Source: Paludibacteraceae bacterium
GTDB taxonomy: Bacteria; Bacteroidota; Bacteroidia; Bacteroidales; Paludibacteraceae
Direction of reading: 5' to 3'
Assembly (NCBI GenBank): GCA_017456885.1
Contig: JAFTIM010000015.1
Coordinates: 1 to 64,000 of the forward strand
Length of the DNA stretch: 64,000 nucleotides
Within the stretch, counting starts at the first letter, position 1. Every line of letters begins with the position of its first letter. The notes under the pieces are model-generated. The model saw only the letters and a program-made list of their open reading frames with translations. It did no database searches and was not told the DNA's origin. Of the stretch, positions 19,523 through 29,617 are shown piece by piece. The translations under genes and the position numbers were made by a program.

Positions 19523-19556
19523 ACTTTTATTGCATAAAAAAACACAACAATAATTG

Positions 19557-19564
19557 TATTTTTG
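19557..19564 (+). promoter_or_regulatory. mutS2 -7 promoter element
   Basis: TATTTTTG on the plus strand. Predicted start near 19571, which rules out the TTG at 19562 as a start codon and supports ATG 19577 or 19586. Confidence 0.6.
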
Positions 19565-19585
19565 CACTCGAAAGAAATGTTTCTT

Positions 19586-22018
19586 ATGATTTACCCTGAA
19601 AACTTTGAGCAAAAAATAGGATTCCATCTTATTCGCAAAATTTTAAGCGAAAATTGTGTAAGCGAACTCGGGCAAAAGCATGTCGAAAAAATTGCTTTTC
19701 TGACTGATTTTGAGTCTATTTTATGCGAGCTTTCAAAATGCGATGAATATTGCAGAATATTGTCCAACGAAGAAGAAAAAATACCTGTTGCTATTGTTCA
19801 AAACTTGGAACCGACGTTACTCCGACTTCGTATCGAGGGGGCTTACATCAACGAAAAAGAGTGCTTTGAACTAAAAAATTTGCTTGATACAGCACACCAC
19901 ATATCTCGCTATATACAACTACGCAAAGAAAAGTACTTTTATCTGAATGGTATTTCCGAACACATTCAACCTATTCGTGAAATAACCCAACGAATTGAGC
20001 AACTTTTCAACAAATTCTGGGAGGTACGGGATTCCGCTTCGGAGAAACTTTTCGCCATCCGCAAGAACTTGAAAACAGCTCAAGCATCGGCCACCTCCAC
20101 TTTAAACGCAATTCTGAATCATGCAAAGGCAAGCGGATACATCGAAAAAGATACAAATCCAACGCTACGAGAAGGACGATTGGTAATCCCTCTGTCGCCC
20201 ATGTATAAGAACAAGATAAAAGGCATCATTCACGATGAATCCGCTTCGGGGAAAACCATTTTTGTAGAGCCGACGGCCGTTGTCGAAATAAATAATCACA
20301 TACGTGAATTGGAGGGGGAGGAACGCCGTGAAATCATACGAATTCTAACCGTTTTAAGCGATTTTATACGTCCCTTTATACCGCAAATCTTACACACTCA
20401 AGATTATTTAGGAGCAATTGATGCCATTCAGGCGAAAACTCTTTTTGCACAACAAATAAACGCCATAAAACCCTATTTATCAGACAAAAGTGTAATCGAA
20501 TGGGAAAATGCCTTTCACCCGTTACTTTATTTGTCGTTGAGTTCACAAGGAAAGAAAATTGTTCCTTTAAACATCAAAATTAATGAGCATCAACGCATTT
20601 TAATCATCTCGGGAGCAAATGCAGGCGGTAAATCGGTTTGCTTGAAAACGGTTGCTTTACTCCAATACATGTTGCAATGCGGCATACCGATACCCATACA
20701 CGAAAGCAGCAAAGCAGGAATTTTCAATCATATCTTTCTTGATATAGGCGATGAGCAAAGCATTGAAAATGATTTATCTACTTATAGTTCGCACCTGCTT
20801 AACATGAAATTTTTTATGCAAAATGCCACACCGAAATCGCTATTGCTAATTGACGAATTCGGGTCAGGTACAGAACCGCAAGTTGGAGGTGCCATAGCCG
20901 AAGCCATCTTGAACAATCTCAATCAAAAAAAAGCATTTGGCGTTATCACGACACATTACACCAATCTAAAACAATTTGCAAAAACCAACGAAGGTGTTGT
21001 TAATGGAGCCATGTTATACGACCGACAAGGAATGCGTCCGCTTTTTCAGCTGCAAATCGGAAATCCCGGCAGCTCTTTTGCCATTGAAATTGCTCATAAA
21101 ATAGGACTCCCCGAATCGGTAATTGCAGAAGCTACACAAAAAGCGGGAAATGATTTTGTCAATTTTGATAAATATTTGCAAGATATTGTTCGGGACAAAC
21201 GCTATTGGGAAAACAAACGGCAACAAATCAGACTGAAAGAGAAACAAACAGAAGAACTACTTGCTCGCTACGAACAAGAACTTACAACTTTGCATAAAAA
21301 CGAAAAAAATATCATTCGTGAAGCAAAAAACAAAGCCGAACAACTGATTTCAAATGCCAATGCTGAAATCGAAAAAACGATTCGGCAAATAAAAGAATCG
21401 GCAGCCAACCGCGAAGTTACACAAGCGGCTCGCAATGAACTTTCGCGTTTCAAAAACGAACAAAAAAAGGAGAGTATAACTCCTACCGAACAAAAAATAA
21501 AAGCAATGCAGAGGAGAAAGCATTTCTCCGAGAACAATACGGCAAAAACAGACAACTCTTTTTCCATAAACGATTATGTTGCGATTAAAGAAAGCCCAAA
21601 TGCGATAGGTAAAGTTTTAGATATAAAAAACAACATTGCAACCGTTGCTTTTGGCAATATAAAATCAAAAATAGAGATAGAGAAGTTAGAAAAAGCACGG
21701 CATCAGCAACGAAAAAATTTTCTACAAAATCAGCCTTCCTTTACAATAAACGAATCCGGCGTCAAAGAACGAAAAGACCACTTCAAACCGGAAATTGATA
21801 TTCGAGGAATGCGTGCCGAGGAAGCCTTGCAAGCCCTGATTTATTTTATCGACGATGCTTTGATGATGAACATCGGAAGAGTGCGTATCCTGCATGGCAC
21901 AGGCAACGGAATTTTGCGACAACTAACCCGCAACTACTTAAGCGGCATTGGCGAAATTCGTTTTCACGACGAGCACGTTCAGTTTGGCGGAGCCGGCATC
22001 ACGGTTGTCGAATTTTAA
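19586..22018 (+). CDS. mutS2: MutS2 family ATPase/Smr protein
   Basis: 810 aa from ATG 19586; the family in Bacteroidales begins MIYPENFEQKIGF, and the promoter at 19557-19564 excludes earlier starts. Core clamp and ATPase domains are present, with Walker A SGANAGGKS and signature LSTYSSHLLNM followed by LIDEFGSGTEP. A basic coiled region (about 515-650) and a C-terminal Smr domain (about 735-805, DIRGMRAEEAL and LHGTGNGILR) follow. MutS2 resolves recombination intermediates or rescues collided ribosomes, depending on species. Its stop overlaps the convergent histidine kinase gene by 4 nt. Confidence 0.95.
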   Translation: MIYPENFEQKIGFHLIRKILSENCVSELGQKHVEKIAFLTDFESILCELSKCDEYCRILSNEEEKIPVAIVQNLEPTLLRLRIEGAYINEKECFELKNLLDTAHHISRYIQLRKEKYFYLNGISEHIQPIREITQRIEQLFNKFWEVRDSASEKLFAIRKNLKTAQASATSTLNAILNHAKASGYIEKDTNPTLREGRLVIPLSPMYKNKIKGIIHDESASGKTIFVEPTAVVEINNHIRELEGEERREIIRILTVLSDFIRPFIPQILHTQDYLGAIDAIQAKTLFAQQINAIKPYLSDKSVIEWENAFHPLLYLSLSSQGKKIVPLNIKINEHQRILIISGANAGGKSVCLKTVALLQYMLQCGIPIPIHESSKAGIFNHIFLDIGDEQSIENDLSTYSSHLLNMKFFMQNATPKSLLLIDEFGSGTEPQVGGAIAEAILNNLNQKKAFGVITTHYTNLKQFAKTNEGVVNGAMLYDRQGMRPLFQLQIGNPGSSFAIEIAHKIGLPESVIAEATQKAGNDFVNFDKYLQDIVRDKRYWENKRQQIRLKEKQTEELLARYEQELTTLHKNEKNIIREAKNKAEQLISNANAEIEKTIRQIKESAANREVTQAARNELSRFKNEQKKESITPTEQKIKAMQRRKHFSENNTAKTDNSFSINDYVAIKESPNAIGKVLDIKNNIATVAFGNIKSKIEIEKLEKARHQQRKNFLQNQPSFTINESGVKERKDHFKPEIDIRGMRAEEALQALIYFIDDALMMNIGRVRILHGTGNGILRQLTRNYLSGIGEIRFHDEHVQFGGAGITVVEF

Positions 22019-23238
22019 TACTTCTTCAACGAAAAATCAAAACACAACCCTCCGCCGGCAACATTCTTGGCAACAATATTGCCATGATGAAAAATAACGG
22101 CATTTTTCACTATCGAAAGCCCCAATCCTGTACCTCCCGATTTTCGATTTCTGCCTTTCTCGACACGATAAAACCGGTCGAACAAATGCGGCAAATGTTC
22201 TTCGGCAACACCCTTGCCCGTATCCGAAAACGAAAAATTGTAATAACGTTTGGCATTCTCCGTCAGCCGAATAGACACAGCTGAATTCTCACCGGCATAC
22301 TTCAAGGCATTGTCCAATAAATTACGAAAGATGGAATACAACAAAGCATAATTTCCAAAAATAGGCAAGTCGTCAGGTATCGACAACTCCAACGTGCATT
22401 GCTTTTGTTCTATCAGGAATTCCAAATCATGCACAACTTCCTGTATAATTGAAGCCAAATTACAATGTGTTTTCTCATACAAATCTCTTGCATCATCAAG
22501 TTTATTCAACATTGTAATATCTTCCAGCAAAGACTGCAAACGTTTTGCCTGCACATAAGAACGCTCTACAAACACATTCTGCTGTTCTTGCGACATCGTT
22601 TTATTTGCAAGTATGGTTTCGGTATATCCCAAAATAGTGCTGACAGGTGTTTTCAACTCATGAGAAATGTTCTGTGTCAATTGACGCTTCAAATTTACCT
22701 CATCGCGATCCACTATCGTATAAAAACGTTTAAGCAAGAAATAAACGAGCAATAAAACCGCCACCGAAAGCGACCCTACAAAAGTGAACAAGATGGCATT
22801 TTTCTTGTGTAAACCGTCAAAACTTTTGGCGTACGGCAATGCCGTACAAACCGATAAGTCATTCATTTTGAATGAGGAATAATAATAAATCTCGTCATCG
22901 GATTTAGAAACGAACACACCCTGTTGTTTGCCTTGGGGTTGAAAAGGAATCCCTGCCGAAGCAAAATTTTCAAAAAAGACATTGCCTTGAGAATCCGTAA
23001 CTGCAATTCGCAATAAACTATCGGGGAACGCCAATAAACGCTTACCGACCTCATCTGTAAAATCGGATTCTTCAAAATAACCGGCTAAAATTTTATTATA
23101 ACCATTCAGTGTCTTAAACAGATATTGCTCTCGCGCGGATTTCTCCTGACCACGTTGAAAAAACAGAACAGCAAGAATACTGCAAATAAATATTGCAGAC
23201 AAAAGAAAGAACAGACTCCTATTCGGCTTCATAATCAA
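22015..23238 (-). CDS. Sensor histidine kinase
   Basis: 407 aa, two membrane segments (about 8-27 and 143-166) around a periplasmic sensor domain. HisKA follows with the phospho-acceptor His in NISHELKTPVS, then HATPase_c with NALKYAG, FSDTGKGV and GGTGLGLSIVKNA. PhoR/RprX-like layout. Its start overlaps the response regulator stop by 4 nt (ATGA), so they form a coupled pair. The signal is unknown; the location between two GH92 loci makes glycan or envelope sensing possible but unproven. Confidence 0.92.
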   Translation of the reverse strand: MIMKPNRSLFFLLSAIFICSILAVLFFQRGQEKSAREQYLFKTLNGYNKILAGYFEESDFTDEVGKRLLAFPDSLLRIAVTDSQGNVFFENFASAGIPFQPQGKQQGVFVSKSDDEIYYYSSFKMNDLSVCTALPYAKSFDGLHKKNAILFTFVGSLSVAVLLLVYFLLKRFYTIVDRDEVNLKRQLTQNISHELKTPVSTILGYTETILANKTMSQEQQNVFVERSYVQAKRLQSLLEDITMLNKLDDARDLYEKTHCNLASIIQEVVHDLEFLIEQKQCTLELSIPDDLPIFGNYALLYSIFRNLLDNALKYAGENSAVSIRLTENAKRYYNFSFSDTGKGVAEEHLPHLFDRFYRVEKGRNRKSGGTGLGLSIVKNAVIFHHGNIVAKNVAGGGLCFDFSLKKY

Positions 23239-23912
23239 CTGTTAAACGAGTAACCAAATCCCGAGCGAGAGATGATGTTTTTGCCATAACGTCCTATCTT
23301 TTTACGAATGCGAGCAATGTTTACATCAACCGTACGGTCCAATACACAAACCTCGTCGGTCCAAACCAAAGATAGGATTTCCTCGCGTGAGAACATCCGA
23401 TTTTGATGCTCCAACAGCAATTTCAAGATACCGAATTCCTTTTTCGTAAAAGGTATTTTAAGGCCATCAAGCGTTACGTTTTTCGAGTCGATATTTATCG
23501 ACAATTCGCCATACGAAATAGTTGTCGGTTGCTCTTGTGCGACATTGCTGCGAGCTAAAACTGATTTTACACGTGCCAATAATTCCTTTACCGAAAACGG
23601 CTTTTTTATATAATCGTCGGCACCTATGCCAAAGCCTTCCAGCATATCGTCTTCGGAGGTGCGTGCCGTAAGAAAGACAATAGGTATTCTCTTTGTTTTC
23701 GGATTATTACGCAGATGTTTTGCCACATCAAATCCCGACAAACTATCCATCATTACGTCAAGCAAGATAAGCGAGCAACCCGACAAATCGCGTTCCAAAG
23801 CCTCTTCGCCCGAAAAAGCCACATCAACATCATAACCTTCCGCTTCTAAATTGAAACGCAGAATTTCACATAAATCAAATTCGTCATCTACTACCAGAAT
23901 ACGCTTTTTCAT
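23235..23912 (-). CDS. OmpR/PhoB-family response regulator
   Basis: 225 aa. Receiver domain (1-120) with the acidic pair DDE, phospho-acceptor Asp in LILLDVMM, the Thr in FLTART and Lys in IKKPF. A winged-helix DNA-binding domain fills 130-225 (FTKKEFGILKLLLEHQNRMFSREEIL, R-rich VDVNIARIRKKIG). It is cotranscribed with the kinase gene; promoter TAATTTTG at 23934-23941. Targets are not visible. Confidence 0.95.
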   Translation of the reverse strand: MKKRILVVDDEFDLCEILRFNLEAEGYDVDVAFSGEEALERDLSGCSLILLDVMMDSLSGFDVAKHLRNNPKTKRIPIVFLTARTSEDDMLEGFGIGADDYIKKPFSVKELLARVKSVLARSNVAQEQPTTISYGELSINIDSKNVTLDGLKIPFTKKEFGILKLLLEHQNRMFSREEILSLVWTDEVCVLDRTVDVNIARIRKKIGRYGKNIISRSGFGYSFNS

Positions 23913-23933
23913 CGTTTTTTTTGTTCAAAATAA

Positions 23934-23941
23934 CAAAATTA
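23934..23941 (-). promoter_or_regulatory. Two-component operon -7 promoter element
   Basis: Minus-strand TAATTTTG; predicted start about 15 nt before the response regulator ATG. Confidence 0.55.
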
Positions 23942-23985
23942 TACCTGACACAAGGCTCTAAAAATCATTACAATTTTGTTAATTT

Positions 23986-26268
23986 TCACTCTTTCTTGTT
24001 TGACGTATAAGAGTAAGGCAATTGCCGAATACTTACACCACGTTTCTTATTCGGTTGATTTGACATATATAAATCAAAGCGTCCTCCCGACAAAATTTGT
24101 GTGTGTGTCAAATAATTATTCTCAAAAACTTTACCATTCAACAACGCTTTACGAATGTAAAAATTCTCCGGTGTATTTTTCGGAGCATTTATTTCAAAAA
24201 GCCTTCCTTCCGGTAATAATAAAGTCGCTTTTTTGAAAAGAGGCGAGCCTAACACATATTCTGCCGAGCCGGGGCAAACCGGATAAAAACCTAATGCACT
24301 AAACACATACCAAGCCGAGGTTTGACCATTATCTTCATCTCCACAATAGCCATCAGGTGTAGCTGCGTATAGTTTTACAAGCACATCGCGCACCCGTTGT
24401 TGAGTTTTCCAAGGTTGTTGCAAATAGTTGTATAAATAGATGGCATGCTGAATAGGCTGATTGCCATGCGCGTATTGTCCCATATTGAGTGCAACCATTT
24501 CGGTAATTTCGTGAATAGGGAAACCATAAGTTCCATAATTGTATGTATTAGGTGCAGTAAATACCGAATCAAGGCGTTGTGCCATAGCCGAATGTCCACC
24601 CATCAGTTGCGCCAAACCCTCGACATCATGAAAAACGCTCCATGTATAATGCCACGAACAACCTTCGGTAAAAGGTCCTCCCCATTCGGTAGCATCGAAA
24701 GGCTCTATCCACGCACCTCGACGATTTTTGGCACGCATAAAACCAAGTTTGGAGTCAAACAAATTGCGATAATTTTGCGATTTAAGAAAATAATCGTTAG
24801 CCACTTCGTCTGCATCTATACTTTTTGCAAATGTTGCCAAACACCAATCGGCATAAGCATATTCAAGTGTTTTTGCCGTGGCTTCGGGATAATCAGGATA
24901 AGGCACATAGCCGAGTTTGTGATAATCGTTGTGTCCGTTGCGTCCCACAGAAGATTCTCTGCCTTGTGCCAATGCTTGATTTAGCATCGCTTTTAGAGCT
25001 TTTTGCTCATCTATATTTTTAAAACCTTTCTGCCAAGCGTCCGTAATCAAAGAAATAGAGTTGTTTCCAATCATACAATTTCGATGTCCCGGGCTTGCCC
25101 ACTCCGGCAAAAAACCGCTCTCGTCGTAAGCATTCAGCAACGACTGCAAAACTCCTTCCGTTATTTCCGGATAAAGCAAAGTAAACAAAGGATGTACCGC
25201 ACGAAACGTATCCCAAAAACCATTGTCGGTAAACATCACTCCCGAATGAATTTTTCCATCATAAGGACTATAATAGATGGGATTGTTTTCCGTATTGTAT
25301 TCAAAAAACATACGGGGAAACAACAATGCTCTGTAAAGGCAAGAATAAAACGTGCTAATGCTATTAGGAATAACTTCTCCCTCGACACGAATCCGACCAA
25401 GTTTTTCGTTCCACTCTTTTTTCGTTGCCGAGGCGACATCAGCAAAAGAGCGGTTCGCTACTTCACGTTCAAAATTGAGCAACGCTTGTTCTTCTCCGAT
25501 AAAAGAAGATGCCACACGAATCACCAACGAATCTGCTGTATCTATGTTAAACTCCGCAAATGCTTGAACAGCAAAATGTTCTGCCTTCAAAGAATGCTGC
25601 ATCACCGAATCGTTTGTTCTTGTTCCGAAACTAACAATATCATGGTCAAAATCCACAACAAAATAGTTCGCAAAATTGGTTGGGACACCACCGCAATTAC
25701 TTTTTGTATAACCGGTAATGCGATTGTTTAAAGTATCAATGCTTACGGAACTTCCATTGTTGTAAGCATCAACAACCACGTATTGTCGGGACTTTTCAGC
25801 AAATTTTATCACAAAAACGGCACCCCGTTCCGTTGCCGTCATTTTCACCTTTGTACCATCATCGAACAACACCTGATAAAAATAGGGTTTTGCGACTTCA
25901 TTGGCATGCGAAAAAGAACGTCCTCGTAATCGGTTATTTATCTGCAATTCGCCCGAAAGCGGCATCACCGAGAAAGTTCCATAATCGTTTATCCAAGGAC
26001 TTGGCTGATGGGTTTGTCTAAATCCCCGTATCGTATTTTCGGCATAGGTATACATCCAACCACTTCCATTCTCTCCCGTTTGCGGCGACCAAAAATTCAT
26101 TCCCCACGGTCTTGCCACCGCAGGATAGGTGTTCCCATGCGAAAAATCGAACGTCGAAGCCGTACCCATCAGTGTATTGACACTATCGACAGGCGAAAAC
26201 GCAAAACTCTCAAGTATAGAAACCACACAAACGATTAAACATAAAATCTTTTTCATTCTATTTTTCAT
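23986..26268 (-). CDS. GH92 alpha-mannosidase, exported
   Basis: 760 aa from 26268, where the ATG overlaps the HAD gene stop by 4 nt; Met5 (26256) also gives a good signal peptide (ending about SFA). GH92 hallmarks are present but more divergent: VNTLMGTASTFDFSHGNTYPA, GFWDTFRAVHPL, TEGCSWHYTWSVFHD and CGDEDNGQTSAW. It is cotranscribed with the HAD phosphatase, not with the other two GH92 genes. The divergence from them suggests a different mannose linkage or a side substrate. Confidence 0.92.
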   Translation of the reverse strand: MKNRMKKILCLIVCVVSILESFAFSPVDSVNTLMGTASTFDFSHGNTYPAVARPWGMNFWSPQTGENGSGWMYTYAENTIRGFRQTHQPSPWINDYGTFSVMPLSGELQINNRLRGRSFSHANEVAKPYFYQVLFDDGTKVKMTATERGAVFVIKFAEKSRQYVVVDAYNNGSSVSIDTLNNRITGYTKSNCGGVPTNFANYFVVDFDHDIVSFGTRTNDSVMQHSLKAEHFAVQAFAEFNIDTADSLVIRVASSFIGEEQALLNFEREVANRSFADVASATKKEWNEKLGRIRVEGEVIPNSISTFYSCLYRALLFPRMFFEYNTENNPIYYSPYDGKIHSGVMFTDNGFWDTFRAVHPLFTLLYPEITEGVLQSLLNAYDESGFLPEWASPGHRNCMIGNNSISLITDAWQKGFKNIDEQKALKAMLNQALAQGRESSVGRNGHNDYHKLGYVPYPDYPEATAKTLEYAYADWCLATFAKSIDADEVANDYFLKSQNYRNLFDSKLGFMRAKNRRGAWIEPFDATEWGGPFTEGCSWHYTWSVFHDVEGLAQLMGGHSAMAQRLDSVFTAPNTYNYGTYGFPIHEITEMVALNMGQYAHGNQPIQHAIYLYNYLQQPWKTQQRVRDVLVKLYAATPDGYCGDEDNGQTSAWYVFSALGFYPVCPGSAEYVLGSPLFKKATLLLPEGRLFEINAPKNTPENFYIRKALLNGKVFENNYLTHTQILSGGRFDLYMSNQPNKKRGVSIRQLPYSYTSNKKE

Positions 26269-26882
26269 AATAATAATTGGTATTTTAACTTTTCAAAAGA
26301 ATCAAATGGTTTTGCCCAATAGGTTTGAAATCCCAAAGAGTCTGCCGTTTCGATATTTGCCCGACCATCATCAATAAACAAAGTTTCCTCTGCCATAATA
26401 TTTTCAGACTCCAACAAGTAACGAAATATCTCGGCATGAGGTTTTGACATTTTCAATTGATACGACAAAAAACATCTGTCAAAAAAGTCGGACAACGCAT
26501 TGCCGTTTTTGCAAAATTGCGTTTCCACAATATACGGAAAATGTATCGGATTGGTATTACTCAACAGAAATACTCGATAGCGTTGCTTTAACTGTAAAAT
26601 AAATTGCAACTTCTCATCGGGTATTGACAACAAAAATTGCAGCCACGCACGGCGTATTACTTCGTCTGAAACATCGGCATCGACAAGTACTCTCACTGCA
26701 TCATAAAACTCTTTTTCGGAAATTCGCCCCTCTTCCAACTTTAAAAAGATGTCCGATTGTACAAACTCGCCCACATAATCATCTATATCGGTAAACCCTA
26801 ATTGACGAAATGCCTCCACACATGCCTTTCTGTCTAAATCAATCAGCACTCCGCCCATATCAAACACTATATTTTTCAGCAT
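26265..26882 (-). CDS. HAD-family phosphatase (HAD-IA, YihX-like)
   Basis: 205 aa. All four HAD motifs are seen: FDMGGVLIDLD near the start (with Asp and Gly in place of the common DxD, as in many family members), LLSNTN, the Lys in KMSKPHAEIF and FIDDGRANIETA. Cap domain lies at about 17-90. Likely a sugar-phosphate or nucleotide-related phosphatase in the cytoplasm. Translationally coupled to the downstream GH92 gene. Confidence 0.88.
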   Translation of the reverse strand: MLKNIVFDMGGVLIDLDRKACVEAFRQLGFTDIDDYVGEFVQSDIFLKLEEGRISEKEFYDAVRVLVDADVSDEVIRRAWLQFLLSIPDEKLQFILQLKQRYRVFLLSNTNPIHFPYIVETQFCKNGNALSDFFDRCFLSYQLKMSKPHAEIFRYLLESENIMAEETLFIDDGRANIETADSLGFQTYWAKPFDSFEKLKYQLLL

Positions 26883-26948
26883 CTTCTATTAAAGAAAAAT
26901 CAATGATAAATGTAAAATCTTTTACCTATTTTATATAATAAAAATGGT

Positions 26949-26956
26949 TACTTTTG
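26949..26956 (+). promoter_or_regulatory. panC operon -7 promoter element
   Basis: TACTTTTG matches TAnnTTTG; predicted start about 39 nt upstream of panC. It probably drives panC-panD-rmlA-rmlC-rmlD. Confidence 0.6.
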
Positions 26957-27001
26957 CATTCGTTTTGCAAAGATAAAAATTAATAATACGAAAAGAAAAG
27001 A

Positions 27002-27847
27002 ATGAAAATAATCAAAACAAAAAGCGAACTTCAAACACTTGTCAATCAGCTCAAAAACAGCGGGAAAACGATAGGTTTGGTGCCGACAATGGGAGCATTG
27101 CACAATGGTCATTTGCAACTTATAAAACGCTGTGCAAACGAAAACGATGTTTGCATTGTCAGCATATTCGTCAATCCGACACAATTTAACGACAAAAACG
27201 ATTTGGAAAAATATCCCCGCACGCTTGAAGCCGATGCAAAATTACTTGAGCAGAACCATTGTTTTGCTGTTTTTGCTCCCGAAGTTGATGAAATTTACGA
27301 CAAAGAGGAGTTAACTTCCGTTTTTGAATTTGACTTTGGCGGATTAGATAAAGTAATGGAGGGAAAATACCGTCCCGGTCATTTCAATGGTGTTGTTCAA
27401 ATTGTGGGAAAATTGTTTGAGCTTTCAACTCCCGACAGAGCCTATTTCGGGGAGAAAGATTTTCAACAATTGGCCATTATCCGCCATTTGGTTGCAACGA
27501 AAAAATACCCGCTTGAGATTATCGGCTGCCCCATTGTCCGCGAAGAAAGCGGATTGGCACTCAGCAGTCGCAATGCACTTTTAAATGCAGATGAAAAACT
27601 TACAGCCACAAACATTTACAAAACGTTGAAAGAAAGTGTCAAACTGCAAAAATCGGTAAAAGAGACTATCAATTGGGTTGTAACAAAACTCAACAATATT
27701 GATGGACTTCGAGTAGAATATTTCGAGATTGTAAACGGTAAAACGCTTCAATCAATTGACAATTGGGACGATGCAGACTACATAGTTGGCTGTATCACAG
27801 TATTTTGCGGAACAGTTCGTTTAATTGACAACATTCAATACAAATAA
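27002..27847 (+). CDS. panC: Pantothenate synthetase
   Basis: 281 aa. It joins pantoate and beta-alanine with ATP. Motifs [11 protein letters not shown] (HxGH), [18 protein letters not shown] and the KMSKS-like SSRNALL are intact. panD follows after 1 nt; coaX on this window acts on the product. No panB is seen here. Confidence 0.97.
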   Translation: MKIIKTKSELQTLVNQLKNSGKTIGLVPTMGALHNGHLQLIKRCANENDVCIVSIFVNPTQFNDKNDLEKYPRTLEADAKLLEQNHCFAVFAPEVDEIYDKEELTSVFEFDFGGLDKVMEGKYRPGHFNGVVQIVGKLFELSTPDRAYFGEKDFQQLAIIRHLVATKKYPLEIIGCPIVREESGLALSSRNALLNADEKLTATNIYKTLKESVKLQKSVKETINWVVTKLNNIDGLRVEYFEIVNGKTLQSIDNWDDADYIVGCITVFCGTVRLIDNIQYK

Positions 27848-27848
27848 G

Positions 27849-28199
27849 ATGTACGTAGAGATTTTAAAATCGAAAATCCATCGGGTAACAGTTACCGATG
27901 CCAATTTGAATTACATTGGGAGTATTACTATTGACGAGGATTTGATAAATGCCGCCAACATTCTACCAAATGAGAAAGTTTTCATTGTTAATAACAACAA
28001 TGGCGCACGTTTTGAAACTTACGTCATAAAAGGCAAAAAAGGCTCCGGCGAGATTTGCCTCAATGGTGCTGCTGCACGTTTGGTGCAACCCGGCGACATC
28101 GTCATTATTTTGGCTTATGCTTGGATGGATGCCGATGAGGCCAAAACATTTAAGCCAACAATAGTATTTCCTGACACAAAAACCAATAAACTGATTTAA
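27849..28199 (+). CDS. panD: Aspartate 1-decarboxylase precursor
   Basis: 116 aa from ATG 27849 (MYVEIL, the usual N-terminus; an upstream TTG would overlap panC). It makes beta-alanine for pantothenate and is a pyruvoyl enzyme: the self-cleavage Gly-Ser is in NYIGSITID (Gly24-Ser25). Tight operon with panC before and rmlA 2 nt after. Confidence 0.96.
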   Translation: MYVEILKSKIHRVTVTDANLNYIGSITIDEDLINAANILPNEKVFIVNNNNGARFETYVIKGKKGSGEICLNGAAARLVQPGDIVIILAYAWMDADEAKTFKPTIVFPDTKTNKLI

Positions 28200-28201
28200 T
28201 T

Positions 28202-29065
28202 ATGAAAGGAATTATTCTTGCAGGTGGAAGTGCAACAAGACTTTATCCTCTTTCGAAAGCTATTTCGAAGCAAATTATGCCGGTTTACGACAAACCAATG
28301 ATTTACTATCCGCTTTCTACATTGATGCTGGCAGGAATAAACGAAGTACTCATCATCTCCACACCTCGCGATTTACCTATGTTTCGCGAATTGCTTGGCA
28401 CGGGCGAGCACCTTGGAATGCGTTTCGAATATAAAATACAGGACGTACCAAACGGCTTGGCACAAGCCTTTGTTCTTGGAGCCGATTTTCTTGCCGGCGA
28501 AAAAGGATGTCTTATTTTAGGAGACAATTTGTTTTATGGACAAGGATTCTCGGCAATGCTGAAACGTGCCGCAGCCATTGAGAAAGGAGCTTGCGTATTT
28601 GGTTATTATGTAAAAGACCCTCGTGCTTATGGCGTTGTAGAGTTCGACAATGAGGGGAAAGTACTCTCCCTTGAAGAGAAACCTGCCGTACCCAAAAGCC
28701 ATTACGCCGTACCCGGACTCTATTTTTATGACGAAACCGTCACTGAAAAGGCAGCCAACCTGAAACCTTCGGCACGTGGCGAATACGAAATTACCGACTT
28801 AAACAACCTCTATTTAAAAGAGGGAACATTACATGTAGAACTATTCGGAAGAGGGTTTGCGTGGCTTGATACGGGAAATTGCGATAGTCTGCTCGAAGCT
28901 GCCAACTTCGTAGAAACAATACAAAACCGACAAGGTTTTTATGTAAGTTGCATCGAAGAAATTGCGTGGAGAAACGGCTGGATTGATAACCATCAACTAC
29001 AAAAACTCGGAATGGAAATGGGAAAAACTGAATACGGGAAATATCTTTTAGAGTTGGTAAAATAA
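28202..29065 (+). CDS. rfbA: Glucose-1-phosphate thymidylyltransferase
   Basis: 287 aa, full length RmlA. It makes dTDP-glucose for dTDP-rhamnose. The nucleotide-binding [11 protein letters not shown] and [16 protein letters not shown] motifs are intact, and [12 protein letters not shown] near the C-terminus is typical. Its stop overlaps the rfbC start by 1 nt (TAATG). Confidence 0.97.
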   Translation: MKGIILAGGSATRLYPLSKAISKQIMPVYDKPMIYYPLSTLMLAGINEVLIISTPRDLPMFRELLGTGEHLGMRFEYKIQDVPNGLAQAFVLGADFLAGEKGCLILGDNLFYGQGFSAMLKRAAAIEKGACVFGYYVKDPRAYGVVEFDNEGKVLSLEEKPAVPKSHYAVPGLYFYDETVTEKAANLKPSARGEYEITDLNNLYLKEGTLHVELFGRGFAWLDTGNCDSLLEAANFVETIQNRQGFYVSCIEEIAWRNGWIDNHQLQKLGMEMGKTEYGKYLLELVK

Positions 29066-29613
29066 TGGAAATCATAGAAACACCCATTAAAGATTTACTT
29101 ATCATAAAACCTGCCGTTTTTGCTGATGCAAGAGGTTTTTTCATGGAAACTTTCAATGAAAAACGTTATCAAGAAGCGGGTATTACACAACGTTTCATAC
29201 AAGACAACCAGTCGAAATCGTCGTATGGCGTTGTCAGAGGATTGCATTTCCAACATCCGCCATATAGTCAAGCAAAACTTGTTTCGGTAACGGTAGGAAA
29301 AGTATGGGACGTAGCGGTCGATTTAAGGGCAAAATCTGCGACCTACGGTCAATGGTATGGAGTGGAACTAACCGATGAGAATCATTACCAATTTCTTATT
29401 CCACGCGGGTTTGCCCACGGATTTTCGGTGTTGAGTTCAACTGCAATTTTTAGTTACAAATGCGATAACTTTTACAATCCTGCAGCCGACGGAGGAATTA
29501 TGTTTAACGACCCCGATTTAAACATCGATTGGAAAGTTCCTGCCGAAAAAATGATTTTATCCGAAAAAGACAAGAAACATCCTCTATTGAAAGATGTTCT
29601 TCTAAATTTTTAA
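29065..29613 (+). CDS. rfbC: dTDP-4-dehydrorhamnose 3,5-epimerase
   Basis: 182 aa RmlC cupin. Motifs: FMETFNE, QDNQSKSSYGVVRGLHFQ (catalytic His region), KVWDVAVDLR and PRGFAHGFSVLS. It follows rfbA with a 1 nt overlap and precedes rfbD by 4 nt. Confidence 0.96.
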   Translation: MEIIETPIKDLLIIKPAVFADARGFFMETFNEKRYQEAGITQRFIQDNQSKSSYGVVRGLHFQHPPYSQAKLVSVTVGKVWDVAVDLRAKSATYGQWYGVELTDENHYQFLIPRGFAHGFSVLSSTAIFSYKCDNFYNPAADGGIMFNDPDLNIDWKVPAEKMILSEKDKKHPLLKDVLLNF

Positions 29614-29617
29614 AACG

